Source: Sarcocystis neurona
Lineage: Eukaryota > Apicomplexa > Conoidasida > Eucoccidiorida > Sarcocystidae
Reading direction: 5' to 3'
Assembly: GCA_000727475.1 (NCBI GenBank)
Contig: KL647329.1
Coordinates: 336,211 to 400,210, forward strand
Length of the DNA: 64,000 nt
Numbering within the stretch: the stretch's first letter is position 1; each line of letters begins with the position of its first letter. Under the pieces are notes generated by a model. The model did no database searches, was not told the DNA's origin, and saw nothing but the letters and a program-made list of their open reading frames with translations. Of this stretch, positions 24,441 to 35,945 are shown one piece after another. A program made the translations under genes and the position numbers.

Positions 24441-25668
24441 GAAAGACGTATGCGTTGTGCGCCCAACAAGGATACATATACGTCTGCTCCTATTCGAAAA
24501 TACCCGCTACTTGTACGACGAGATGACTGGGTGGTCCGCCACTTTCTACCTTCCACGCCTTTCTCCGTCTCACTCTTCGTAAAGTGTCGCTGGGCTTCAA
24601 AAAGGCCGTGTGTATACACAGAGGAAGAGACACAGATACTGAAAAAGATCTGCCGCTGCCGCTGGAACCGCTATAAAAGTCGCTCTCACAGCTTTCCGTA
24701 GGGTTCGTGTTTGATCGGTGTTTAGGTTCTCTTTCCCTGACAACATACGTGGCCTCTACATATATGTGGACAGAAAGAGACAGAGAAGAAATCGACAGAG
24801 ACAGACAGATGGATACGAAGTAGAGAGATGTGTATGGTGCGGAGAAATATATGCCCGTGGGGCCGCCTTACGGACACTCGAATGCGCAGAGCTGCACGCA
24901 TACGGTCATATTATATATATATATATATGTATATAGGGGTTTCGACATTTGTGGAGAACGGCGGGAAAGCGCACACAGGCATGTCTCTCTCTCCCTATAC
25001 ATATATGTATATATACATATATATATCCTTTTCCGTTACATATTGAAGCGGTAGACCGCTGTGAGAGCACACTACAGAGAAAGATCGGTAATTACATACA
25101 CACAAACAGATACACACGTTTACACGTGTATATATATATATATATATATTTGTACGGGTAGTCTTTTTCCGTGTCGCAGTCAAACTACGTAGACCAAAGG
25201 TGGCACAGCCAGGCGGATGCCAAGATTGAGTCTTGTCTTACTTCGAGCGAGCGCCTATAGCTGTCTCCCTTTCTCGTGCTTGGAAGAGAAATATCGTCCT
25301 TTACAGATTTTTCTTATTGATGTACCCAGTGGCGTATATAGACGCGTACACTTACACATTCAAGAAGGTAGATACACACACACACATATGTAAATGCATA
25401 CAAATGTATGCCTTCTTGGAGGTAAAGAATGAGAGATCCTTTCTCGCCTGCGCGCATGAAATTTTTCCACACCGTCTTACACATACGTATGCACACTGAT
25501 CTTCATATACCTATTAACCTCACCGTGTAAAATATTCACACTTATATGTCATATATACACATATATCTGTGTATACACATATATAAATAGATATGATATG
25601 CGTATACCTGCACGAAATATTTACCTCATTATATGCATATCTCTATATGCATACATATACATTGATAC
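24441..25668. other. Intergenic, TA/CA microsatellites
   Basis: The segment lies between the RAP-gene 5' end and the 3' end of the next minus-strand gene. It has TA runs near 24910, 25010 and 25130. No supported gene or regulatory motif was seen. Confidence 0.5.
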
Positions 25669-25730
25669 TTATATGCCTGCAAGTACGTTCCCAATTGCGT
25701 TATCCACGAGAGCAGGCAAATCGAATTTTC
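25669..25730 (-). CDS. COG6-like gene, last exon
   Basis: The acceptor is TTTCTCGCCTCAG, followed by 62 nt to TAA. It reads KFDLPALVDNAIGNVLAGI. Two leading bases complete a glycine codon from exon 25974-25879. Confidence 0.65.
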
Positions 25731-27743
25731 CTGAGGCGAGAAAAGCAGGACACGCGGCGTGGTGAAGAGAGGAAAGAGACTTTTTAGGAAAAGAGACGTG
25801 GAACGAAGAATATCGCTTCGCAAGAGAGTCGTTATCACACAGCCACCGGCGGTGTGGGGACGGAGTGTCTGCTGATACCCGCAAAAAACAAAGCCCCCTT
25901 TACTTCGCTGGATAAAGAATCGACGCGTTCCCCTTGCAACTCACCATCTGCTATATCTAGGATAGCGTGGCGTTCTACAGATGAACAAAGAAGAAGAAGA
26001 AGCTGCAGTCTCCCTCAAGTAGACACATACGCATGGTGCACTGCTGCGGCCACGAGGTCTGTGAGACCAAAAAGAAGTGTCTACTGCCCGTTCAGGAAGG
26101 AACGACGGAACATTCTTTGATACTAGTAAGAGGGAAGAAGAAAAAGAATATTTTGCTACTTTAGAGAGAACTGAAGGCAACATCGCTGAGTGGGTTGTGT
26201 CTTGACTGGACCGCCGCTACACACACGCACGCTCCCTCCGGCCCTGCAACACCCGTGCACTGAAAGAAGAAATCCACGAATTCTTCCACGCACAGCAACA
26301 CCATGAATTTAGGCCGCATGTAGAGAGTCTCTGATAACATATCTATGGCCGGTTCAATTAGGTAGTCTAATAGTGATCTACACACGAGGGTTACTCACGT
26401 TGGTATGTATGTGCGGTGTGTGGGAGGGCAACGAGGAATCCTCTCAACTACCAGAAAAGACGTATTTTTACAACTACGCATTTCAAAATAGAGACTCCTC
26501 TAGGCTGCACTGCGACACATACGTCTATAGAGTCACGTGTATATCTGACTAGAATTCCTTTTGATAGAGAGAGAATCGTGCGTATACAGACGACACAACG
26601 AGCTAATGGAACAGAGGAAACGCACATCTTCTTCCTCTTCAGTAGAAGTATGCACACATACCTTCTACAGTAGGTTGTTCATAAGACATACACATATATA
26701 CACCTATTCACACAGCGAATGTACAGCAGTAAAACCTTTATATGCTGGGACTATATACTGTAAAAACGTGCATCCGTGGAGAACCTGCGTATCGGTGCGT
26801 ACAAATTTGTACCTATAGGAGAAGAAATAGCTTGATTCACTGGACGAACCATGCAGTGGATCAGAGAGAGTCGCGCGGAAATGGAAAGACAAGACACAAG
26901 CGCGCGCAGAGTCGGTGAAATGTGTCAGTCGTATGCAGGGATCCACTTTGTGCCTTGTCTTGCTCTCTTTATCTGCATTCCTGCACGCCGATGTATAACG
27001 ATAGTAGGGCAAAGTCTTTCTGTTTTCCTCTTCAGGTAGATAACTCATAGCCAAGAAAAACATCTACCTGTCCACATATATATATATATATATAATACAC
27101 ACACATATCCAAATACAGGTATATTATAAACGTATATACCATAGCGGCGCAGTGTCTCTCTCTTTGAACACACAACCTCACGACATAGCGTATATAATGT
27201 ATACGTAGTAACACGTATGGTTAGTAAGTATTTGTACTATCGTAGACTCGATTGCATATATACACATCTTAACGTTTGTTGTAAGTATTTATTTATAGTA
27301 TATTGGATGTGGTGGCACTGTTGCGGACGCGCACGTAGCTGCTGCCAGTCACGACATGCCCAACACGACTGTAGCACAGCAGCCGTCGTCTTATAGTTGC
27401 CGGTGAGAAGACGGGAAGTTTGAAGTCCCACACCTAACCGGCTTCTACTTGAATACTGCAGCTTAACGTACACGCATATGATCGTGTACGTCTGTGTGCA
27501 TATATATATATATATATAGACACACACGAACACCCATCATTTAGCCTTCGTATACAAATATACGCACACGTAAAGATTTTTGGACATGGCAGCTAAGAGC
27601 AGAGAACTTCACTGCGCAGCGATTCGTTAGGTGATACACGAACCCGGAGACACAGCTCACCTGACGAGGATCTCCTCCTAGTGTCGCGGGTCTGCTTCAT
27701 TACTCGGTATAGACACTCGTACCTAATGTTACTTTTTCGAAAT
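25669..27743 (-). CDS. Partial multi-exon gene; C-terminus resembles a COG6-type tethering subunit
   Basis: Three terminal exons join in perfect phase: 26377-26253, 25974-25879 and 25730-25669, ending in TAA. They give about 91 residues with YLIEPAIDMLSETLYM, then LLCVEEFVDFFFQCT, then RVDSLSSEVKGALFFAG, then LPALVDNAIGNVLAGI. The pattern is a long helix, a conserved cysteine region, and a D.L.SE..G.L...G motif. It recalls the C-terminal region of COG6, a Golgi tethering-complex subunit, but no signature proves it. An exon at 27743-27661 on the same strand is likely part of the gene. Others probably lie upstream to about 29.4 kb. It could instead be another helical-bundle tether, or something unrelated. 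Confidence 0.5.
25879..25974 (-). CDS. COG6-like gene, internal exon
   Basis: The acceptor is TTTGTTCATCTGTAG and the donor GTATCA. The 96 nt include RHAILDIADGELQGERVDSL. It enters and exits in phase 1, matching both neighbours. Confidence 0.65.
26253..26377 (-). CDS. COG6-like gene, internal exon
   Basis: The acceptor is CCTCGTGTGTAG and the donor GTGTTG. The 125 nt include SLLDYLIEPAIDMLSETLYM and LLCVEEFVDFFFQCT. It exits in phase 1 with G, giving glutamate with the next exon. Confidence 0.6.
27661..27743 (-). CDS. Probable upstream exon of the same gene
   Basis: The exon is bounded by AAGTTACAG and a strong GTGAGC donor. The only open frame reads FRKSNIRYECLYRVMKQTRD. It enters in phase 2 and exits in phase 1. 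A further open stretch at about 27435-27280 (LQTSRLLTGNYKTTAAVLQS) could be the next exon. Confidence 0.4.
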
Positions 27744-30700
27744 CTGTAACTTGGAATGTATCTAAACGTAAATGTAGGTTGGAGATGCATGAAGAGACAC
27801 AGCTGGACAGAAATGGCAAATGGCTTTCTGCGTATGTGATCCTGGTCTAGTAGGCCCTATATCTGATGAATGATCTGCTACTGCAACTGGATACGCTGCA
27901 ATTGCTGGGCATGCTCGTGCAGCAGCGGCGATTCCGTGCCGCATTTCCTTGTGCCCTTAAGCGGTAAAAAAGTGCCAGTGCTACACTTACACACAGATTT
28001 GGATGTATACGTACATGTGTTCACGTACAAGAGTTTTGCAGACAGTGATACTTGATAAACGTGAACACGAACATATACGTGGAACTCCCTGTGAAGATAT
28101 ATATGTATATACAGATGCATTTGCATACCCACGTACTGGTGCACGTCTACGTGCGAGGATGGTACAGAAGTAAAGTTCTGCGTGAAAGTTTTCGTGGAGA
28201 GCGTCGTACACAGTGGAACAGCAGCAGTAACAGTGCTGCTTCCCAACTGTCCCCAGAGAGATGGGGGATTGTATCAGTAGTCTCGGGTACGTGGGCTCGT
28301 CTCTCGTGTAAAAACCTCCTAATCATGATGCGTCCACCGCGTGCACGCATACGTACCTTCATAGGGAATTATATATGCATACACATACGTATTGAGAGGT
28401 AGACACGTACATATATATATATGTGTATGTATATATGCATATATACATATTTATATCAGTACGTGTATACGCTGCTTGCATGTCTATACAAATATATATG
28501 ATATGTTGACAGACGGTCACAGCCACATCGGCAGCTACGTCCACTGTTGTTTAACTGCTCTGCGGCGTGGATGCTGGCGGCGTCTGTCTTCGACGGCGAA
28601 GAGGCATGCGTACATATTTTGAACAAAGGAAAGCCACTGTCGAGAGGCAGTGTTCAAAAATAGTCTTGAATGGAGAGACCTCGTTGCTTTCAGGAAATAG
28701 GGGATTCCTCCGTGGTCCTCAATGCATTTGTGCGCCCGTACCCTTTAGCGCTTGCTTATGTTGGAGCACACGTACACCCGTGCACACAAACGTCTGCATT
28801 AACTTTGTTTATGCGTATATATATCAATATCTTTGCATACACATATATACATATATGTATATGTACGTATATTCTCTCGCAAGGTTTGATTGAAAAGAAT
28901 TACATGTATGTCCACGCCCACACATGCGTCTATTTGCCTGCTTACATATATTATCAGATTATAGACTTTCCTGTGCATGTGCAACATCGCAGGAACAAAC
29001 ACATACGCGAACACTATATATACAGCGTGCGCCTCTTGAGATGTGAGAACATCTCAGGAGGAAGACACATAGTAACAACGGGTGCGTGCAGGCCTGTGGG
29101 GACGGGGTACGTACTCCTGTATAGACCTTTCTGTAGACCGACGCGTGTGTTTCTATGTATGTGTAAATACGTGATAATAGGCCAGTAGGAATCCTAACAC
29201 AACTGTGTGGATGGAGTTGCATCCTCGCGGAAGGCGTTGCGTGCCTACGGAAAAAAGTACGACTTTTCAAACTCATTTATTGCAAAAGGGTGTGTCCGGT
29301 CTAACGTGAATGCAAATATACTGCCGCACTGTGTTCGCATTCGCAGGACGCGCCCACCAAGAGGAGGGAAACCGTGCGCCCACGTGTGTGTTCGTGTAGG
29401 GCTTTGTAAAAACCCTCGCGTGAATTCTCCCACGTACAAATCGGTATGTGTATGTGTCACATTCACATTTGATCAGGTATACACATATGTAGAGTACACA
29501 CACGATTATTACGACCACACACACAGTATCAGTATATATTTGTACACACACACAGCAGCAGTCAAACGTCTACCTACAGATTTACAGAGAATATACGAAA
29601 CCGTGTGTAAGGCGTACCTGTGTATCGAGACACATACACATAATCCAGATGCGCAGCACGTATACACAGAGGTGTATATGCGTGTGCATGCAGGTATGCA
29701 CAACTGTGGCCGCCCAGCACGCTTCGATATATACATATATATATATATATATACATACATATGTGTTTTTATATATATATGTATATATGTGTATGCCTAT
29801 GAATATTGCCAGGTGATCCACTCTCTGACACACAGAGGTGTAACATTCTGTATAACTATCTAGATACTCGTCTGACTTCTGTGTGTGTGTATAGACACGC
29901 ACTGACGCTGTGTTTATAATCTTAGTTATTCGGTATATTCTCTACATGCATATTCGTGCACGTGCTGACGTGCAAAAGGATGCTCCTGTACATTCTTGAC
30001 TTTTCCGTGATTATACGAGCCCCGCATCCCTCAGGCACGTTTGTGTAGAGATGGTATATGTATATATCTAGACTTACTTATTTGTACATACGTATTATAT
30101 ATACATACACATAAAATATATATGTATATATATACGCATATGTGTGTGAATACGTAGATCGTTAGCCCGGTGGCTTCAGATGGGCAAACACACCGCTACG
30201 TACATGTGCACGATGCGCTTCTGTGAATCAACTGACGCGTGCACGCGATTTTATAATATTGCCGCGTAGTGAATTCCGGTCCGCGCGATTTCTCTGCACG
30301 TGGAAGACTTTAGCGGGCGGGCGCGTGTCAGTCGCTCTCCTCTCGTGACTACTACCACACACGAATACACGAACGGAGACACATACATATATATATATGT
30401 ATATCTATATCCAGATATGGAGAAAGTCGTGGCCCGTGAGTGCGCTCCTTTGTCCACTAGAAACGATTCAGTCCGGTGTACGTACACTTCGTCGTCTGGA
30501 CCCAGTCCACAAACGTATACACAGATGTCGCCTCTCTTCTGCGTATCTTGTTACATACGTACAGACCTGGAGACACATACCCGAACGTGTTTTTTTTCCT
30601 CTCTCTCCGTACAGATACCTACGTAGACATATGCACACGTACCCTTGTCATTCCAAACATATATATATATATACAGCAAGGAGGAATAAGTAGGTATATA

Positions 30701-31522
30701 CAGGTATACAAGAGTAAATAGATTCATTAATGAAGTGGATAGTTATCTCGTACTTCTTTGACTCAGAATTGTCTGCATGCGTCAACCACCCGTCACTGAA
30801 AAAAAAACATGCATACACATACATGCATACGCACATACATACACATATACATATAGTATTGACCCACATGTACATGTATCCACATACATACGTATATACA
30901 AATATACGTATGTATACTTGTACATATATTATTTAAAGGTTATTTGAGTGATGGAGTCTTCCAGTTTTAGCAATGGTGAAGATTGTCTCCTGTACAGATC
31001 TGCATTTTTCTATTTAGCCCTCTGTTTATACGCAGCAAGCGTGTACAACACGTATGTATGCAAGAAGCGTCTTCCCTCCCTCTCCTGCGTCGTCGGCGGG
31101 ACAGGAATTCTTTGACTTTTTCTTCCTTTCGGCAATGGAAGTTATCAACGACGAAAAGAAGACACCGCGTCGAAGACAGCACAGGTCACACTGTTTTCTT
31201 CCACACGACGGTCTGCACTTGCACATCTCCACATATGTATGGACACACATATCTGTGTCCCTGCACAGACTTGTTGACGTGGAGAGATATACCAGCAGAG
31301 GCACATGTATACACCCGCGAGTTTCTCTGTCTCCATATATATACATAAATACACGGCCTCGTCTTCACCCTGGCAGGGAACTTGCACCATCCGTCACATA
31401 TATACACATAAATGCGTATGGGTACGTACAGATGGACAGACAGATATGTGTAGGTACGGGTACACAGAGCGAGAGAATGCGACATACCCGTCGCTACGCA
31501 TGTCCTTGACCCGGTTTTCCGT
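27744..31522. other. Mostly non-coding; a few unassigned exon-like stretches
   Basis: The segment is rich in TA/CA microsatellites (28390-28510, 29720-29800, 30070-30140). On the minus strand, short protein-like frames occur at about 28360-28150 and about 29370-29180 (FAFTLDRTHPFAINEFEKSY). The second is followed by a TTTTTTCCGTAG acceptor. They may be 5' exons of the COG6-like gene, but they could not be linked by phase. Confidence 0.35.
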
Positions 31523-31809
31523 TTATGCTTCAATCATTTCAACCTCCTGGGAAGTGACCTCGAGTCTGCCTTTCAAATTTTCAATTTTTTCAGAAAGCAG
31601 CGGCGTGATCCCACGTGAAAAGCGGGGGCGTGCAGCGCAGTAGGCGCGCTGGACAGGCGTCGCGTAATGACGAAGATGCTCTGCCTTCTCTTCAGTTATT
31701 ACACACAAATCCACATTGCCCCCGCTGCCTAGGTCGTTGAAAATTCCTGCTTGAATCGCTTTGCTCACTAGCTCCTTTCCTTCCTCCAGACTCATTCCGT
31801 CTCGATACT
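31523..31809 (-). CDS. Proteasome beta-2, exon 4
   Basis: The acceptor is GCGTTCTGCGCAG. The exon encodes [20 protein letters not shown] through [20 protein letters not shown] to the stop. It begins in phase 1. Confidence 0.93.
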
Positions 31810-34800
31810 CTGCGCAGAACGCAGAGAGAAAGAAGCAAAGAGACAGAGAGAACCACCAACAGAAAACGCTGCTTTTCCCTATATGACGTCCCTGTCTGTT
31901 TGAAAAGGCGTCTACACAGATCCAAATGATTTGAAACAGACAGACGCACAAACAGAAATACACCTCCCTCTACTGGTTTGCACGCATCTCAAATGGTCTG
32001 CGTGTGTCCGCGTGTGTCAGTGTGGCACAGCGTGTACGCGGTAGAAAATATATTTGTACACATACACATATGTATACGTACAGAGAGAGACAAAGACGGA
32101 GAGACAGATTCGAAAAATTTCAAATCGTCCTTTGTTGATGCAAGTATCAACTGCGTGGGTGGACCTGCATACACAAACGACAGTGTTCTCTTAGAGAAAA
32201 TTCGACTGTTGCCGCGCCCACGTGTGCGCGGGTACGTACGGATGCATATGAGTAGACACGCGCTTGGGTGTACTCGTGTTGCCGTTTATGCGCGTGTGGA
32301 GCGTGTTTGCGGTTAGGTGGATACGCGAAGAAAGAACAGAAGAGAAAGACAGAGCTCCTCTGGTGTAGCTATGTGACTCTCCGCATACCTATGCACACCA
32401 AGGCGTCTCGCATTGAATTCCGCATGCGCAGGATTCGTGCTCTCCACACAGAGGAAGACTGCACGTCTCCGCTCTGGGTGTGTCTATACACTTCACCACA
32501 CTACGTAAGTGTTGCTGTACACATATATACAAATTCACGAGTAAGATTGACCTATCTCGCAGCAAGCATCGGAGGCGTATCAAAATCTGTATCTTCGCCT
32601 CTCTCTCTCTTTCTCTCAACATTACGTCTTCCAGTACTTCATAGAGGTGTGGACATCCGCACGCAGAGACAGGGATGAATGCCCACGTAGACACAGACGT
32701 TGACTATACATACAAATGTGTATATATACACAGGCGTATTGAATATACATACCCATGTGTATATATAGATATTAATATAGGTTCACATGTGTATATATAC
32801 ATGTATGTAAGTGTACGTACGCACATACAAGTGTGTGTACATATATATGCAAATCTGTGAGTATACAAATTTGTGCATACGTACGTATAGGTGTGCACAC
32901 TCAGGTGCACACACATACATGCAGAGAAAGGGAGAACGGAGACACGAGAAAGTGCTACCGGTGGCTACGCATATATGCTCGCCTATACCTCTGAACGTAC
33001 GTAGGCACGACAGCACACAAAAATCGGGAAATATCCGTCAGTCAAGTTCTGGTGGAAGTATAAATATGTGCGCGCCCGTATCTCAGTTAACTGCGGGACT
33101 GCCAGTCAACCTCTGCTCTTGTGAAAAATGAAGCGCGCACTGATGCACGCGTCGATCTACAAACACATACAAAGCAATATTAACCGTGCGGGCCCGTGTC
33201 TGTAGTTCTATGTATATATATATATACGTGGAAGAAAGACTGGCATTCCCACGTCACGTGAAGCGGTGGCTTGCTATGGCAGCACTGTGGGCTGGACATG
33301 CACACATGTACACACCCCAAGCAAACACACAGAGACACAGATATACATATACAGAGATACATACACAGAGGAACGCACCACTTAAGTAAAATCATTTATG
33401 TTGCACACACACATACACACACACACACACCCATACAGGCACACACGTACACGTATTTATGTACGCAACTTCGCGGGGTGACCTGCTCAGAAACAGATAA
33501 ACGCATGGATCCCTAATAAGTCGGTTACGCTGTGTGCGCACACCGACGCATATTTGTGTATGCAGAAAAGTCAAATTACCTGCCTCAAGAACAGCCATAG
33601 CGTTAAGACTGCCACTTCCCATGGCGGCGAAGTTGGCGCAGTCGGTGCTCCCATGCGGATGAATTTTATAGATGCGGGGGCCATTCACATCAACGCCTCC
33701 CAGAACGAGCGCACAGACTTTATATCCCTGTATGTGTGTGGATGTGGATGCGTGCGCAAAAAAGAAGAGAACAAACACATCAGGACGCAAAAAAAAATGC
33801 AGAATACGCGAATTTGTATTTCCTGCATTACTATACATGTCGAACGCCCATATCTCACACTTGTACATAACTGTGTATTCGCTCATACACACATATATGC
33901 ATGTATATATATATATATATATGTATACACTACGGAACCAGGCACGTATGCAGCTGTGCCCTACAGCTTACAAACGTCGTCCAATAAACCCTCTCTCCAA
34001 TGTGAATAGCAAATACATACGTACACGCCAGTATGTCTCCAATAATACATATGCATGTATATATATATATATATATACTTATATGTATACGTGTGCGTGT
34101 ACTATCTGCACATGTGTATACATTGGTACTGTGTGTAGATGTATCAGGCACAGACAGACAATAATGCAGCACATTGGACGCAGTGAGAATATTCGTCTGC
34201 GGTGTTTAGACCGCAGGATGTACTGATCACCTCCGTGGATGTGACTAAAGAGCTGCATCCCTTCAAGTATGTGCCAAGCCGATTTCTCATATTTTGTCCG
34301 CACACGTAGACCACGTTTTTCCTCCTGACTCAGCAGATTTGACGCAGACAGCATTAGCAGAACTCACGTTCACACTGGCGGGTCTACAGAAGTCTTCTGC
34401 ACAGAACGAGGAGTGCTCCTGGCTGCGCGTCATGCACATGCGTGCAAACGGCACCGCATGCAATTGAAAGGCGACTGCTGTACCTACACGTACAGCCGCG
34501 TATATTCCCGAAAAATAGCTATACACGTTATACACCGGGGCTGGTGTCGTGGGATCAAGAAAAAATGTCACATCGCAGCTTCAGAGCAGAGCGCGAAGGT
34601 ATGTGCAGGAAGCTTCTTCGGGTAACGGAAATACTGGTACACACCCACTCCCGAAACGCGTGTGTGACCACGCACGCAGTCACAGTACATGCGTACTCAG
34701 ACATATATACATATATATATATGTATCTTTACATTCATAAACGTAGATATACACGGTTTCGTGTTAAATGCATACACATAAGAATTAAGCTAAATGCACA

Positions 34801-35945
34801 AAGTACACAGGCAGATTTGTAGAAATACACATGTACGTATATGTTTGTATATATCTGCCTAACACGTGCAGGAACATGCGCACATCCTCGGGCTGCACGC
34901 AGGCGAGCGTACCTGATATTTAAAAAGTTCTTGACTCATGACGCAAACCGCCATGGAGATGCGTGGCTGCACAAGAAAAAGCAGGAGACAAAGACGCGTA
35001 AAAGTGAGAGGAAGAAAATATAGAGAGTCACACTCCAGAGGAGGTCCGCATGCACGCGTGCCAACAGAGAGGTACGCACATACGTGTACAGTCCCCACAC
35101 AGTCACACACACATACTTTATAGTACTATCCTGTCACGTACATACGTGTTTACCACAGGTAGAGACTGACACATACCACACTGCCACGTACGTATGTATC
35201 AGGAGCAGAAAGACTGTGAAAAAAGCTAGAGATACAGCCATGTCTATTTGTAGAAAGGCAACAGCATACATAAATGTCTGCCTGTTATTAACAGATGTAA
35301 CAGTCGCACTACGAACACGAGCCGCACCAGGAGCAGCAGCACTATCTTGATAACCAGCAACCTCCCGTTCCAGATGCCAGCACGTGCGCTCCTACGAACA
35401 AGAACGACGCTGTCTTCTTAAGGGTACCAGCAGGAGGATACTTACGAAAAGGCACGGCTTTCTTTGTTTGAACGACGTACCTTTGCGTTGGTATTGAGCC
35501 GATGAAGTTCCACCTGGACAGCTAGCCAGTCACACATGTGATCGAGGTCTGCTGCTGTGCCTGCGCCTGCTGCATACATGTTATCGGCTATGCGGTGCAA
35601 TTTGTTGCAGTCCTTATCCGCAACGATGGAGCCTTCTGTGGCCCTCGTGTCGGCGCCGAGAACCACCCCATCTTTACACACAACTCCACATATAGTTGTT
35701 CCGGTCTTACGCAGCGGTAGAGGTGGACCCGCAGCACCAGCTCCGCCGCCGCCGATGGCATGCCCTATTTCTCCACCCGCTAGAAAAGGCAGGGGACTGG
35801 CTGCCGCGGCACCTGCTACCGCCGCCGCAGCTTCGGTTGCTGCTGCTTGCTGGGCGCCCGCCAGCAACAAACGCACGTTCCGCGCGTGGTTAGAGAAGTC
35901 GTGGCCGCCTCCGCGGTGGAGTGCTAACTGATCCACGCTGTCCAT
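31523..35945 (-). CDS. 20S proteasome subunit beta-2 (PSMB7 type)
   Basis: Four exons (35945-35481, 34966-34913, 33727-33580, 31809-31523) join in phase to 317 codons plus TAA. This is a catalytic N-terminal-nucleophile threonine protease, the trypsin-like subunit of the 20S core. The autocleavage site is TG/TT. The mature chain starts at Thr83 (TTICGVV), with Asp17 in GADTRATEG and Lys33 in CNKLHRIAD counted from the mature Thr. Later blocks are [41 protein letters not shown] and [17 protein letters not shown]. The C-terminal arm ([15 protein letters not shown] onward) is the beta-2 tail that embraces a neighbouring subunit. The 82-residue propeptide contains Ala- and Gly-rich insertions just before the cleavage site. 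Introns are 514, 1185 and 1770 nt and hold microsatellites. The ATG at 35945 is the first in frame. Confidence 0.93.
33580..33727 (-). CDS. Proteasome beta-2, exon 3
   Basis: The acceptor is CACACATACAG and the donor GTAATT. The exon encodes [20 protein letters not shown] and [14 protein letters not shown], the core beta strands around the catalytic-site serine loop. Confidence 0.95.
34913..34966 (-). CDS. Proteasome beta-2, exon 2 (54 nt)
   Basis: The acceptor is TTTTTCTTGTGCAG and the donor GTACGC. It encodes [18 protein letters not shown] and is in phase 0 on both sides. It fills exactly the gap expected between the flanking family blocks. Confidence 0.93.
35481..35945 (-). CDS. Proteasome beta-2, exon 1 (propeptide and catalytic threonine)
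   Basis: The exon begins [17 protein letters not shown] and ends LHRLNTNAK before a GTACGT donor. It carries the Ala-rich propeptide, the TG/TT processing site and the Asp17/Lys33 catalytic partners. Confidence 0.95.
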
